A stretch of DNA of 64,000 bases from Oscillospiraceae bacterium (lineage in GTDB: Bacteria; Bacillota; Clostridia; Oscillospirales; Ruminococcaceae): contig JAFUIS010000022.1 of the NCBI GenBank assembly GCA_017468365.1, positions 40,392 through 104,391 on the forward strand, written 5' to 3'. The position numbers were made by a program, and so were the translations under genes. This document shows positions 54,226 through 62,748 of the stretch, piece by piece. The number at the start of each line of letters is the position of its first letter. Within the stretch, counting starts at the first letter, position 1. The notes under the pieces are model-generated. The model was not told the DNA's origin. It was given only the letters and a program-made list of their open reading frames with translations, and ran no database searches.

Positions 54226-55239
54226 ATGAAATTTTGTAAAATGACAGCGCTTATCCTTGCCGTGCTCATACTTTTGTGCTCATGCTCAAAGGAGATCGAG
54301 ACCGTCGGCGGAAACTACATGCTTGCCACCGGAAAAGCCGGCGGCACCTATTATTCCCTTGGTACCTGCGTTGCTTCGATCTGGGATAAATATTCAAACA
54401 GTACCACGAACGTTGCCACCACCACCGGTTCCATAGACAACATTGAGATGCTGCTCAAGGAAAACGCCGACCTTGGTTTTGTGCAGAGCGACATTCTTTA
54501 TTACGCTCTTGAAGGCCAGGAGATGTATGAGGAAAACAGGCAGCGTGGAATTTCCGTTGTGGCGAACCTTTATACCGAAGCCGCTCAGTTTGTTGTCAAC
54601 GCTTCCACCGACATTCAGAGCATTTCGGACCTTAACGGAAAGACCGTTGCCGTGGGTGAATACGGCACAGCGACCGAAGCTGCCGCAAGAAAAATTCTTG
54701 AAGCTTACGGCGTTACTTACGACATGATAACCGTCAAATACCAGACCTTCTCGGAAGCCATGGACGGACTTTCTTCCGGAAGCATCGACGCGGCTTTTGC
54801 GGTTTCTTCCCTTCCCAGTGCGAACATTCTTGAATATTCCCAGACAAGGGAGATAAGGCTTCTTCCCATTTCGCTGACCCAATCCGCCGCTTTTAAAAGA
54901 AGCTGTCCTTTTTTCAGCGAGGGAGTTATTCTCAACGACGTTTACGGAACGCAGAATTCTGCTTCGACAGTTTGCATCGACGTTCTTCTTATATGCCGTT
55001 CGAACCTTGCTCAGGCGAATATTTACAGCATTACCAAGGCGCTTTTTGACAACACCGACGAAATCATTTCCGGTCACGCAAAAGGCGCGGACATAAACCC
55101 GGTCACCGCTTCGGAAACTTCTGTGGGAAGCTTCCATTCCGGCGCAAAACAGTATTTTGACAACCTTGGCGAAGAGCCGGCGGAAGAAAAACCCGCCGAA
55201 AGCACGGCTTCGGAAGAAAGCCAGAGTGAAAATGAATAA
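54226..55239 (+). CDS. TAXI-family solute-binding lipoprotein
   Basis: 337 residues, TRAP-transporter-associated extracytoplasmic immunogenic (TAXI) family periplasmic-binding-like protein. Signal peptide LILAVLILLCSCSK with lipobox LCSC (lipidated Cys near residue 21). Core: LATGKAGGTYYSLG (ligand loop), NIEMLLKENADLGFVQSD, DLNGKTVAVGEYGTATE and DGLSSGSIDAAFAV. The tail after ~305 is Glu/Ser-rich. The membrane DctQM-type TRAP subunits that usually go with TAXI proteins are not here, so it is either an orphan receptor or uses a permease elsewhere. Cotranscribed with the patatin gene. Confidence 0.87.
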   Translation: MKFCKMTALILAVLILLCSCSKEIETVGGNYMLATGKAGGTYYSLGTCVASIWDKYSNSTTNVATTTGSIDNIEMLLKENADLGFVQSDILYYALEGQEMYEENRQRGISVVANLYTEAAQFVVNASTDIQSISDLNGKTVAVGEYGTATEAAARKILEAYGVTYDMITVKYQTFSEAMDGLSSGSIDAAFAVSSLPSANILEYSQTREIRLLPISLTQSAAFKRSCPFFSEGVILNDVYGTQNSASTVCIDVLLICRSNLAQANIYSITKALFDNTDEIISGHAKGADINPVTASETSVGSFHSGAKQYFDNLGEEPAEEKPAESTASEESQSENE

Positions 55240-55276
55240 AAAAGAAGCACCCTTCTGAAGGGTGCTTCTTTTGTTT
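55240..55276 (+). terminator. Terminator of the patatin-TAXI operon
   Basis: Stem AAGAAGCACCCTTC/GAAGGGTGCTTCTT followed by TTGTTTTT; also lies just beyond the 3' end of the minus-strand tRNA. Confidence 0.85.
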
Positions 55277-55277
55277 T

Positions 55278-55354
55278 TGGTGGAGACACACGGACTCGAA
55301 CCGTGGACCTCTTGCGTGTGAAGCAAGCGCTCTAACCGGCTGAGCTATGCCTCC
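55278..55354 (-). tRNA. tRNA-Val (anticodon CAC)
   Basis: Minus strand, 77 bases including an encoded CCA. Acceptor GGAGGCA/TGTCTCC, D arm with AGCTCAG, anticodon stem CTTGC/GCAAG with loop TTCACAC, anticodon CAC reading GTG, and TPsiC arm with GGTTCGAGTCC. Discriminator A gives the ACCA end that the valS T-box UGGU would pair with. Confidence 0.95.
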
Positions 55355-55498
55355 GTTTTTCCGGTCAGGTTAATATTATACCACTTTTGTGATTTTGTGT
55401 CCATAACGGCGCTATAAAAAATTTATAATTCGTTAACCATTGTAAAAAATATCCATGATAAAATAGATATATAATTTAAGAAAAGGAAGATTCACTAT

Positions 55499-55897
55499 AT
55501 GATTATGCAGAAGATCCGGGAATTTATGTACGGAAGATACGGAACGGACAAACTTTCGCTTGCGCTTATTATTGCGGGCTTTGTTTGTTACACCCTTTAT
55601 GTTTTCAGCCGTTTCCGTCTGCTTTATCTTATCTCGCTTATTTTTTACGGAATCGCGCTTTTCCGCACCCTTTCAAAAAACATTGACGCAAGACGCAGGG
55701 AAAACATGAAGTTTGAGCAGTTCCTTTGGAAGGCAAAGAACAAATGGGTGGGCATCAAAGCGGATTTTGAGGAAAGAAAAACTTATAAGCATTTCAAATG
55801 CCCCTCCTGCGGACAAAAGATAAGGATTCCCAGAGGCCGCGGCAAAGTTGAGATACGCTGCCCCAAATGTTCGAACAGGTTCATCAAAAAAGTTTAA
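55499..55897 (+). CDS. Two-helix membrane protein with C-terminal zinc ribbon
   Basis: 132 residues, unnamed. Two closely spaced membrane helices (about 18-58: LALIIAGFVCYTLYVFSRF, LLYLISLIFYGIALF), a basic linker, then a zinc ribbon CPSCGQK...CPKCSNR near the C terminus (about 101-127) of the rubredoxin/MJ0042-like type. It probably stands in the membrane with the zinc domain inside. AAGGAAG precedes the ATG. No operon partner and no known function. Confidence 0.82.
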   Translation: MIMQKIREFMYGRYGTDKLSLALIIAGFVCYTLYVFSRFRLLYLISLIFYGIALFRTLSKNIDARRRENMKFEQFLWKAKNKWVGIKADFEERKTYKHFKCPSCGQKIRIPRGRGKVEIRCPKCSNRFIKKV

Positions 55898-55921
55898 AAA
55901 GAATTTGGGGTTTTCACAAAT

Positions 55922-55953
55922 CCAAAGCCGCCTTCGATGGCGGCTTTTTTTGT
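55922..55953 (+). terminator. Terminator after the zinc-ribbon membrane protein
   Basis: Stem AAAGCCGCC/GGCGGCTTT with a TTCGAT loop and T7 following. Confidence 0.87.
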
Positions 55954-55975
55954 TAAAACGGTGGACGGAAAAGCA

Positions 55976-56005
55976 TTACTGTGTTAAAATATAAAAGGTT
56001 ATAAT
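55976..56005 (+). promoter_or_regulatory. Candidate promoter of the DUF853 gene
   Basis: TTACTG (55976-55981), 18-base spacer, TATAAT (56000-56005). The gene follows at 56026 after TTGGAGGG. Confidence 0.5.
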
Positions 56006-56025
56006 ACTTTTTTGGAGGGACCGAT

Positions 56026-57537
56026 ATGTATCTTAAAGACCAACATAAAGTCTGGCTTGCAACCGGCGAAAAAGCTGTTTATCTTGAACCTTCCATGGCA
56101 AACCGCCACGGACTTATTGCAGGCGCCACCGGTACCGGCAAGACCGTCACCCTTAAAGTTCTTGCGGAATCTTTCAGCGAGATGGGCGTTCCGGTTTTTC
56201 TTTGCGATATCAAAGGCGACCTTACCGGAATGTGCGTTCCCGGAAAAGAAACCAAACATATCCGCCGCAGCATCGACAACATGGGACTCGATTCCGTGGG
56301 ATATGATTACGCTTCTTTCCCGGTAAGATTTTTTGACGTTTACGGAAAAAACGGTCACCCGGTGCGCACCACCATTACCGACATGGGTCCCGAGCTTCTT
56401 GCAAGACTTCTCGGTCTTAACGATACCCAGAGCGGTGTTCTCAGGATCGTTTTCCGCATTGCGGACGACGAACAGCTTCTTCTGACCGACCTTAAAGACC
56501 TTCGCGCAATGGTACAGTACGTGGGCGACAACGCGAAGGAATATAAGCTTACTTACGGAAACGTTTCGGCACAGAGCGTCGGTGCCATTCAGCGCGCGCT
56601 TCTTGCCCTTGAAGACGAAGGCGGAAACACCTTTTTCGGCGAGCCGGAACTTGACCTTCATGACTGGGTGGAATGGGACGAAAACGGAAAAGGCGTTATG
56701 AACATTCTTGAATGTCAGGAACTTTTCCAGCACCCGCTCCTTTACGGAACGTTCCTTCTCTGGATGCTTTCTGAAATTTATGAGATGTTCCCGGAAGCCG
56801 GCGACCTTGAAAAACCGAAGTTTGCCTTCTTCTTTGACGAAGCTCATCTTCTTTTTGACGATGCGCCCAAGGCACTTCTTGAACAGATAGAAAGAATGGT
56901 GCGTCTTATCCGTTCCAAGGGCGTTTCGGTATGGTTCATTACCCAGCATCCTTCCGACATTCCGGATTCCGTTCTCGGACAGATAGGCAACCGCGTTCAG
57001 CACGGTCTTCGCGCATACACCCCCGCAGACCAGAAAGCTCTTCGCGCAGCGGCAAATTCTTTCCGCACCAACCCCAATTTTGACACTGAAGAAACTCTTA
57101 CCCTTTTGGGTACCGGCGAGGCGCTTGTTTCCGTTCTTGATGCAAAAGGTATTCCCACCATCGTTGAGAAAGCAAACATTCTTCCACCCAGAAGTTCCAT
57201 GGACGCAGCTTCCGAAGCAGACGTTCAGTTTGCAATAAAACAAAGCCCGCTCTTCGGAAAATATGAAGAGACCGAAGAAAATGAATCCGCTTTTGAAAAA
57301 ATAAGCGAACAGCGCGAAGAAGAGGCCAAAGAGGCAGAAAAAGCCGCAAAGGAAGAAGCAAAGGCCAAGGAAAAAGAGAAAAAAGAAAAAGAAAAGGCCA
57401 AAAAGAAAAAATCCACCGCCGCAAAGAAAACCACCAGCGCATTTAACAAAACCGTAAACTCTGCCGCAAACACCATCGGCCGCGAAATCGGCAAAAAAGT
57501 TGTGCGAGGAATTTTCGATACCTTCTTCAAAGGATAA
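56026..57537 (+). CDS. DUF853/HerA-like ATPase
   Basis: 503 residues, HerA-FtsK superfamily ATPase of the DUF853 (YjgR-like) group. Walker A GATGTGKT at about 33-40, Walker B region FAFFFDEAHLLFDD, and sensor-like WFITQHPSDIPDSVLGQIGNRVQHGLRAYT. From ~410 the C terminus is a Lys/Glu/Ala coiled coil ending in GREIGKKVVRGIFDTFFKG, an amphipathic segment. Proteins of this group are cytoplasmic hexameric motor candidates without a proven substrate. The small gene 23 bases downstream is likely cotranscribed. Confidence 0.88.
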   Translation: MYLKDQHKVWLATGEKAVYLEPSMANRHGLIAGATGTGKTVTLKVLAESFSEMGVPVFLCDIKGDLTGMCVPGKETKHIRRSIDNMGLDSVGYDYASFPVRFFDVYGKNGHPVRTTITDMGPELLARLLGLNDTQSGVLRIVFRIADDEQLLLTDLKDLRAMVQYVGDNAKEYKLTYGNVSAQSVGAIQRALLALEDEGGNTFFGEPELDLHDWVEWDENGKGVMNILECQELFQHPLLYGTFLLWMLSEIYEMFPEAGDLEKPKFAFFFDEAHLLFDDAPKALLEQIERMVRLIRSKGVSVWFITQHPSDIPDSVLGQIGNRVQHGLRAYTPADQKALRAAANSFRTNPNFDTEETLTLLGTGEALVSVLDAKGIPTIVEKANILPPRSSMDAASEADVQFAIKQSPLFGKYEETEENESAFEKISEQREEEAKEAEKAAKEEAKAKEKEKKEKEKAKKKKSTAAKKTTSAFNKTVNSAANTIGREIGKKVVRGIFDTFFKG

Positions 57538-57560
57538 TTTTTTTGCAAAAGGAGAAAAAC

Positions 57561-57797
57561 ATGGATATCATCAAAGAGAAAATCAATGAGATAGTTGAAA
57601 AAATCAAAAACGACAAAGATATAGCCGCAAAATTCAAAGCCGACCCCATCACCACCGTTGAGGGACTTATCGGCATTGACCTTCCCAACGATCAGATCGA
57701 AAAAATCGTTGACGGAATCAAGGCAAAAGTCGCTCTTGATAAAATCGATATGGACAAAGTCGGCGATATGCTCGGCGGCCTTTTCGGCAAAAAATAA
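57561..57797 (+). CDS. Small leader-peptide-like protein
   Basis: 78 residues, function unknown. Begins MDIIKEKINEIVEKIKND, a basic amphipathic helix; then KFKADPITTVEGLIGIDLPNDQIEKIVDGIKAKV; ends DMLGGLFGKK. The DP...GIDLP...IVxGIKAK pattern and the GG near the end recall Nif11/NHLP-type leader peptides of ribosomal natural products and a family of small clostridial proteins of unknown role. No modifying enzyme or export ABC transporter is adjacent. ATG at 57561 follows AAAGGAG; the TTG at 57543 would place the start inside the preceding ribosome binding site. Confidence 0.78.
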   Translation: MDIIKEKINEIVEKIKNDKDIAAKFKADPITTVEGLIGIDLPNDQIEKIVDGIKAKVALDKIDMDKVGDMLGGLFGKK

Positions 57798-57812
57798 GCA
57801 AAAAGAGGTATT

Positions 57813-59738
57813 TTGAAAGTGGACCAAAAGGCATACTCCACCCCTGAATTTGAAGCGGAATATACCTATTACGGCTCCGATCTCGGAGCATTGAGGTCGC
57901 CGGAAAGAACTTTTTTCCGTCTTTGGGCGCCCACTGCGGAAAAAGCCGCGGTTCGCCTTTATGAAAGCGGAGATTTCGGAAAAGACGACCTTATTGAAGA
58001 AATAAATATGGCGAAAGACGTTTGCGGAACCTGGGTTGCGGAAAAGCCCTGTGACCTTGGCGGCGTTTATTACACCTTTTGCGTGACTATTGACGGAAAA
58101 GAAAGAGAAGCCGCAGACCCTTATGCAAAAGCAGTCGGCGCAAACGGAAAACGTTCCATGGTCATCGACCTTTCTTCCACCGACCCGGAAGGCTGGGAAA
58201 AGGACAAGGGGGTTTTCTTCGGAAAGAGAGTTACGGACGCGGTGCTTTATGAAATGCATGTGCGCGACATTTCTTCCGACGGTTCTTCCGGAATTGAGCA
58301 CAAGGGAAAGTTCCTTGGTGTTTCCGAAACCGGAACTGAAACCAAAAGCGGAAACGCCACCGGTCTTGACCATATAAAGGAACTGGGTGTAACGCACATA
58401 CATTTTCTTCCCAGCTATGATTACGGTTCCGTTGACGAAACAAAACCGGACGGAAGCGAATATAACTGGGGATATGACCCGGTGAACTTCAGCGTTCCGG
58501 AAGGAAGTTATTCCACCGACGCGAAAAACGGCGCAGTAAGGATCCGCGAAATGAAAGAGATGATAAAATCTCTTCACGAAAACGGAATCGGCGCGGTTCT
58601 TGACGTTGTTTATAACCATGTTTATCATGTTGACGAATTTTGTTTCAACGTGCTCGTTCCGGGCTATTTCAGCCGTACTGACGAAAACGGAAATTATTCC
58701 GCGGGTTCCGGCTGCGGAAACGACACCGCTTCGGAAAGAAACATGGTAAGAAAATATATCGTGGATTCGGTGAAATACTGGGCAGACGAATATCACATCG
58801 ACGGATTCCGTTTTGACCTTTCGGGACTTCTTGATATCGCGACCATAAACGAAGTTATCGTTGAAGTCCATGAAAGCCATCCCAACGCGATAGTTTATCT
58901 TGAGGGATGGGATATGCCCACCGCGGTGACAAAACCGGGAATTGAACTTGCGCACATGTTCAATTCAGAAAAAATGCCCGGGGCGGCTTTTTTCAGCGAC
59001 ACTTTCCGCGATATCCTTCGGGGAAAAGAGACCGAAGAAAAAGGTTTTTGTGCCGGAGCAAAAGGCAAAAAGCATGCGTTTGACAGATGTTTTATGGGAA
59101 TGCCTTTCTGGTGCAAGACCCCTGTTCAAAGCATCAACTATGCTTCGTGCCACGACGGTTACACCCTTTTTGACAAAATAGCCCTTTCCTGTCCGGAATA
59201 TGATTTTGAAACAAGGGTACGCATAAACAACCTTGCGGCGGCGACTTATATCCTTTCGCAGGGCGTTCCTTTTATGCAGGCGGGCGAAGAGATGCTTCGT
59301 TCGAAAAAGCACCCTGACGGAAGTTTTGAGCACAACAGCTATAACTGCTCCGACTTTGTGAACGGCATCAAATGGGACGACCTTCATATTCCGGAATACA
59401 GAAAGACTTTTGAGTATTACAAGGGTCTTATCCGTTTCAGAAAAGCGCACGGCGTGCTTCGCATGCAAAGCGCAGAGGACGTTTATTCCCACGTTACCAT
59501 TATGGATATTGATGACGAAAACCTCGCCGCATATCATCTTTGGGGCAACGTGAACGGCGAAACCTCCGAAGCGGTTTTTGTTGTTTTCAACGCTTCAAAC
59601 GAGGAAAAGACCGTTGAGCTTCCCGTTGGAAAATGGGGAATCTGCATTGACGGCGAAAAAGCCGGCGATGAGATTTTCGGATATGCCGAAGGAGAATACG
59701 TTCTTCCTCCTTTTTCTGCAGCGGTCATGATAAAATAA
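57813..59738 (+). CDS. pulA: Type I pullulanase
   Basis: 641 residues, GH13 debranching enzyme that cuts alpha-1,6 links in pullulan or glycogen. N-terminal CBM48-like domain (about 20-120; FFRLWAPTAEKAAVRLY), then the (beta/alpha)8 barrel with YNWGYDP, DVVYNHV, nucleophile D335 in GFRFDLSG, acid/base E364 in YLEGWD, and CHDGYTLFDK for the third carboxylate. C-terminal beta domain from ~550. No signal peptide, so the enzyme is cytoplasmic and probably handles glycogen or imported maltodextrin. Start TTG at 57813 follows AGAGG. Follows the small protein gene by 15 bases. Confidence 0.93.
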   Translation: MKVDQKAYSTPEFEAEYTYYGSDLGALRSPERTFFRLWAPTAEKAAVRLYESGDFGKDDLIEEINMAKDVCGTWVAEKPCDLGGVYYTFCVTIDGKEREAADPYAKAVGANGKRSMVIDLSSTDPEGWEKDKGVFFGKRVTDAVLYEMHVRDISSDGSSGIEHKGKFLGVSETGTETKSGNATGLDHIKELGVTHIHFLPSYDYGSVDETKPDGSEYNWGYDPVNFSVPEGSYSTDAKNGAVRIREMKEMIKSLHENGIGAVLDVVYNHVYHVDEFCFNVLVPGYFSRTDENGNYSAGSGCGNDTASERNMVRKYIVDSVKYWADEYHIDGFRFDLSGLLDIATINEVIVEVHESHPNAIVYLEGWDMPTAVTKPGIELAHMFNSEKMPGAAFFSDTFRDILRGKETEEKGFCAGAKGKKHAFDRCFMGMPFWCKTPVQSINYASCHDGYTLFDKIALSCPEYDFETRVRINNLAAATYILSQGVPFMQAGEEMLRSKKHPDGSFEHNSYNCSDFVNGIKWDDLHIPEYRKTFEYYKGLIRFRKAHGVLRMQSAEDVYSHVTIMDIDDENLAAYHLWGNVNGETSEAVFVVFNASNEEKTVELPVGKWGICIDGEKAGDEIFGYAEGEYVLPPFSAAVMIK

Positions 59739-59739
59739 A

Positions 59740-59774
59740 AAAATCCCCGCCTTTTTCGGCGGGGTTATTTTTTT
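59740..59774 (+). terminator. Terminator after the pullulanase gene
   Basis: Stem AATCCCCGCC/GGCGGGGTT with a TTTTTC loop, A-run before and T8 after. Confidence 0.88.
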
Positions 59775-59778
59775 GAAA

Positions 59779-59824
59779 AAGCAACAGCGGGTTGCTTGTG
59801 CTAAGAAATTTTTGGAAGTATAAT
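59779..59824 (+). promoter_or_regulatory. Promoter and candidate operator of the XRE zinc-ribbon gene
   Basis: -35 TTGTGC (59796-59801), 17-base spacer, -10 TATAAT (59819-59824). A perfect dyad AAGCAAC-5-GTTGCTT (59779-59797) overlaps the left edge of the -35, the right place for an autoregulatory operator. Confidence 0.6.
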
Positions 59825-59842
59825 TTAACCGAGGTGATGATT

Positions 59843-60607
59843 ATGGATACAAAAGACGTTATTTTTGAATTGAGGACCAAAAACGGCTTTTCGCAGGACG
59901 AACTTGCGGAAAAGGTTTTTGTTACGCGCCAGGCGGTTTCGCGTTGGGAAAACGGCGAAACAACGCCGAACATTGAAACTCTTAAACTCCTTTCAAAAGT
60001 TTTTGACGTTTCCATAAACACCCTTTTGGGGTCACCGCGCCAGCTTATCTGTCAATGCTGCGGAATGCCGCTTGAGGATTCCAACATCAGCAAGGAAAAG
60101 GACGGATTTTTTAACGAGGAATACTGCAAGTGGTGCTATGCGGACGGAGAATATATGTATCATGACATGGACGAACTTATTGAAGTTTGTGCAAAAAGCA
60201 TGGCAAACGGAAGCTTTACTCCGGATCAGGTGAGAGAATATATGAAAGGCATGCTTCCGAGCCTTAACTATTGGAAAAACTATCTTAACCTGGGCGGAAA
60301 AGAAAAGTTCGACGAATTTAAAAAGCAGCTGATCGACGAATTTAACGAGCTGCATATTGAAGGCATGCCGAAGGTTGAAAGTCTTAATGCGCTGGTCGGA
60401 AATTTTATAAACCTTGAATACCGCCTTCCGAACGGAAGAACCGTAAAATTTCTTGACGACAGAGCGACATACCTTGGAACACAGCTTGAAAGCAAACTTT
60501 GTGAAGGAGTATGCTTTGGACTTGCGGCAAACATGGATTTTCTTCTTGTTTGCACCTATGATGAAAACGGCGAAAACCCGGAGCTTATCGTTTATAAAAA
60601 GAGATAA
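59843..60607 (+). CDS. XRE family regulator with zinc-ribbon domain
   Basis: 254 residues. N-terminal HTH_3 (about 8-62; LRTKNGFSQDELAEKVFVTRQAVSRWENGETTPN), then a zinc ribbon with CQCCGMPLED...EYCKWCYADG (about 68-105), the putative zinc-ribbon family common in Clostridia, and a C-terminal alpha/beta region with MKGMLPSLNYWKNYLNLGG. ATG at 59843 is chosen over 59837 because it has six bases to GAGGTG. Role: a one-component regulator that senses metal or an unknown ligand; targets unknown. Confidence 0.85.
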   Translation: MDTKDVIFELRTKNGFSQDELAEKVFVTRQAVSRWENGETTPNIETLKLLSKVFDVSINTLLGSPRQLICQCCGMPLEDSNISKEKDGFFNEEYCKWCYADGEYMYHDMDELIEVCAKSMANGSFTPDQVREYMKGMLPSLNYWKNYLNLGGKEKFDEFKKQLIDEFNELHIEGMPKVESLNALVGNFINLEYRLPNGRTVKFLDDRATYLGTQLESKLCEGVCFGLAANMDFLLVCTYDENGENPELIVYKKR

Positions 60608-60645
60608 AAAAATCCCCTGCCGGAAACGGCAGGGGAACTTTTTTA
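60606..60645. terminator. Bidirectional terminator after the XRE gene
   Basis: Stem TCCCCTGCCG/CGGCAGGGGA with a GAAA loop, A7 before and T6 after, between convergent genes. Confidence 0.9.
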
Positions 60646-61551
60646 TATTCCGCATTTTTCAAAAAATTCTTTCGTGAGTTTTTTATAGCGCCCGGGGTCG
60701 GTTATATAGCTTATTCCGTGGGCTGCATCGGGGAATGTATGAAGGGTTATCATTTCGGGGTTTGCGGATTTTATTGCCGTACTCATTTCGCAGGGGACGT
60801 ATCTGTCCTCTTCGCCGTGGAAAATGAGGATTGGGACTTTGGTGTTTTTTACGGCTTCTTTTGCTCCGCCGGAAAGTTTGAGATTTCCGAAAAGGCGGGC
60901 GCCGATTTTTACGAAGGACATTCCGAGTTTTTTGGGGATGCCCATTTTTTTGCATTCCTTTGCGATTATTTCTTCCGGTGAAGAAAAGGGGCAATCTGCA
61001 ACTATGCATTTTACGTTTTCGGGAAGGTCCAGTTCACCGGCCATGAGCACCGTTGCGGCACCCATTGAAACGCCGGAAAGGATTATTTTTGTTTCTTTTC
61101 CGAAGCGCTCTGCGGCATAGTTTGCCCAGGAAAGGCAATCGTATTTTTCTTTTATTCCGAAGCAGATAGTGGTCCCGTCGCTTTTTCCGCTTGCTCTTTC
61201 GTCGATGACAAGGGTGTTCTGGCCAAGTTCACGGGCAAGATTGTTTCCGCCGCAAAAATCCCTTATGGCGGTGCCGCGGTAGCCGTGAAACTGGATCTGA
61301 AGCGGTGCGCCGTCGGAAAGATGATAATATCTTCCGTAAAGGGTGAGGCCGTCGAAGGATTTTATTTTAACCTCTTCGAAAGGCCTTTTTTCCATTTCGT
61401 CGATGAGGGCAAGCATCAGGGGTCTTCCCTTTGCGTATTGGGGCGAAGTTGGGATATCCCTTATGTTTTCCTTTCTTTTAGGCGAGGAATAGAAGGCTTT
61501 TCGATAGGCGAGATACGATATAAGAAGCATTATCAGAATCAGGGTGAACAT
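60643..61551 (-). CDS. Membrane-anchored alpha/beta hydrolase
   Basis: 302 residues, YfkK/BAAT-like alpha/beta hydrolase. N-terminal anchor helix (FTLILIMLLISYLAY). Seen: QFHGYRGT (oxyanion strand), nucleophile Ser in LSGVSMGAATVLMAG, FHGEEDRYVP with the acid residue, and DAAHGI with the catalytic His. The triad appears complete. AAAGAGG precedes the ATG. Single-gene unit; esterase or peptidase substrate unknown. Confidence 0.9.
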   Translation of the reverse strand: MFTLILIMLLISYLAYRKAFYSSPKRKENIRDIPTSPQYAKGRPLMLALIDEMEKRPFEEVKIKSFDGLTLYGRYYHLSDGAPLQIQFHGYRGTAIRDFCGGNNLARELGQNTLVIDERASGKSDGTTICFGIKEKYDCLSWANYAAERFGKETKIILSGVSMGAATVLMAGELDLPENVKCIVADCPFSSPEEIIAKECKKMGIPKKLGMSFVKIGARLFGNLKLSGGAKEAVKNTKVPILIFHGEEDRYVPCEMSTAIKSANPEMITLHTFPDAAHGISYITDPGRYKKLTKEFFEKCGI

Positions 61552-61673
61552 TTTTCCTCTTTGGAGTTTTTATTTAATTATAACACCGGTGTCAATTATT
61601 TTTTTGGGGTTTCTCTTTATCCGCCGGGCGAAAAGTGGTATAATTGCTTTATATTTTTTAAGGGGGCGGAAAG

Positions 61674-62378
61674 ATGAAAAGCGATTTTTTGAAAGGCGCT
61701 AAGGATGGACTTCCCATTTGTTTCGGATATCTTTCCGTTTCTTTCGGGTTTGGAATCCTTGCGGTTTCGCTTGGACTTTCGGTCCTTTCCGCGGTGGGAA
61801 TTTCTCTTACAAACCTTACTTCCGCAGGTCAGGTTGCGGGAGTCGGCATTATTGCTGCCGGCGGCAGCCTTTTTGAAATGGCGCTGACCCAGCTTATCAT
61901 CAACATTCGTTATTCCCTTATGGGAATTTCGCTTTCGCAGAAGCTTGACGAAAAATTTTCGACTTTTCACCGCCTTTTGGCTTCGTTTGGAATTACGGAC
62001 GAAATTTTTGCGGTGGCGGTGGCACAAAAAAGCGTTTCGCCTTTTTACATGTACGGTCTTATTTCTGTTTCGGCACTGGGCTGGGTAACGGGAACTTTTC
62101 TCGGTGCTTTTGCGGGAAACGTTCTTCCCTCTTCGGTTTCGGGCGCTTTGGGAATAGTTCTTTACGGAATGTTTCTTGCGATAATCCTTCCTCCGGCGAA
62201 AACAAACAGACCCGTGCTCATAGCGGTGCTCATCGCCGCGGCTTTGAGCATTGTTTTTAAATACGTGCTCGCTTTTGTTTCGGAGGGTTTTGCGATAATC
62301 ATCTGCGCGGTCATTGCCGCGGGATTCTGCGCGTTTTTCTTCCCCGTTCACGATGAGGAAAAGGAGGCGGAAGAATGA
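61674..62378 (+). CDS. azlC: Branched-chain amino acid exporter, large subunit AzlC
   Basis: 234 residues, about seven membrane helices, AzlC family. Opening DFLKGAKDGLPICFGYLSVSFGFGILA and the RYSLMGISLSQK segment are typical. With AzlD it exports leucine/isoleucine/valine-like amino acids. The stop overlaps azlD by four bases. Confidence 0.93.
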   Translation: MKSDFLKGAKDGLPICFGYLSVSFGFGILAVSLGLSVLSAVGISLTNLTSAGQVAGVGIIAAGGSLFEMALTQLIINIRYSLMGISLSQKLDEKFSTFHRLLASFGITDEIFAVAVAQKSVSPFYMYGLISVSALGWVTGTFLGAFAGNVLPSSVSGALGIVLYGMFLAIILPPAKTNRPVLIAVLIAAALSIVFKYVLAFVSEGFAIIICAVIAAGFCAFFFPVHDEEKEAEE

Positions 62379-62674
62379 GCATTATATGGTATATGGCAGT
62401 TATGGCGGGCATCACCTATCTTATAAGGATGATACCTTTTACCCTTTTCAGAAAGAAAATCAAATCGCCGTTTTTTCGCAGTTTTCTTTATTACATTCCC
62501 TATGCGGTGCTTTCGGCGATGACTATTCCGGCGATTTTTTATTCCACCGGAAATCTTTATACCGCAACCGTCGGAACCGCGGTTGCGGTGGTACTTTCGT
62601 ATTTTGGAAAACCGCTTACCGTGGTTGCTCTTTGTTCGGCGCTGGCGGCTTTTGCTGCAGACTTTATTTTTTGA
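62375..62674 (+). CDS. azlD: Branched-chain amino acid exporter, small subunit AzlD
   Basis: 99 residues, three to four membrane helices, AzlD family (MAVMAGITYLIRMIPFTLF, then YIPYAVLSAMTIPAIFYSTG). Four-base overlap with azlC, so both subunits are translated together. No adjacent lrp-type regulator is seen; the next gene is an XRE membrane protein. Confidence 0.92.
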   Translation: MSIIWYMAVMAGITYLIRMIPFTLFRKKIKSPFFRSFLYYIPYAVLSAMTIPAIFYSTGNLYTATVGTAVAVVLSYFGKPLTVVALCSALAAFAADFIF

Positions 62675-62748
62675 AAAAGTATTTTTTCAGTAGAAAAATT
62701 AATAATTAAATAGTATAATATTTTTATTGAAAGTGAGGTGAACGGCAG

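Noticed and set aside
54226-55239. A complete TAXI-TRAP transporter
   Set aside because: No DctQM or fused membrane subunit is present on either side; the following elements are a terminator and a tRNA on the other strand.
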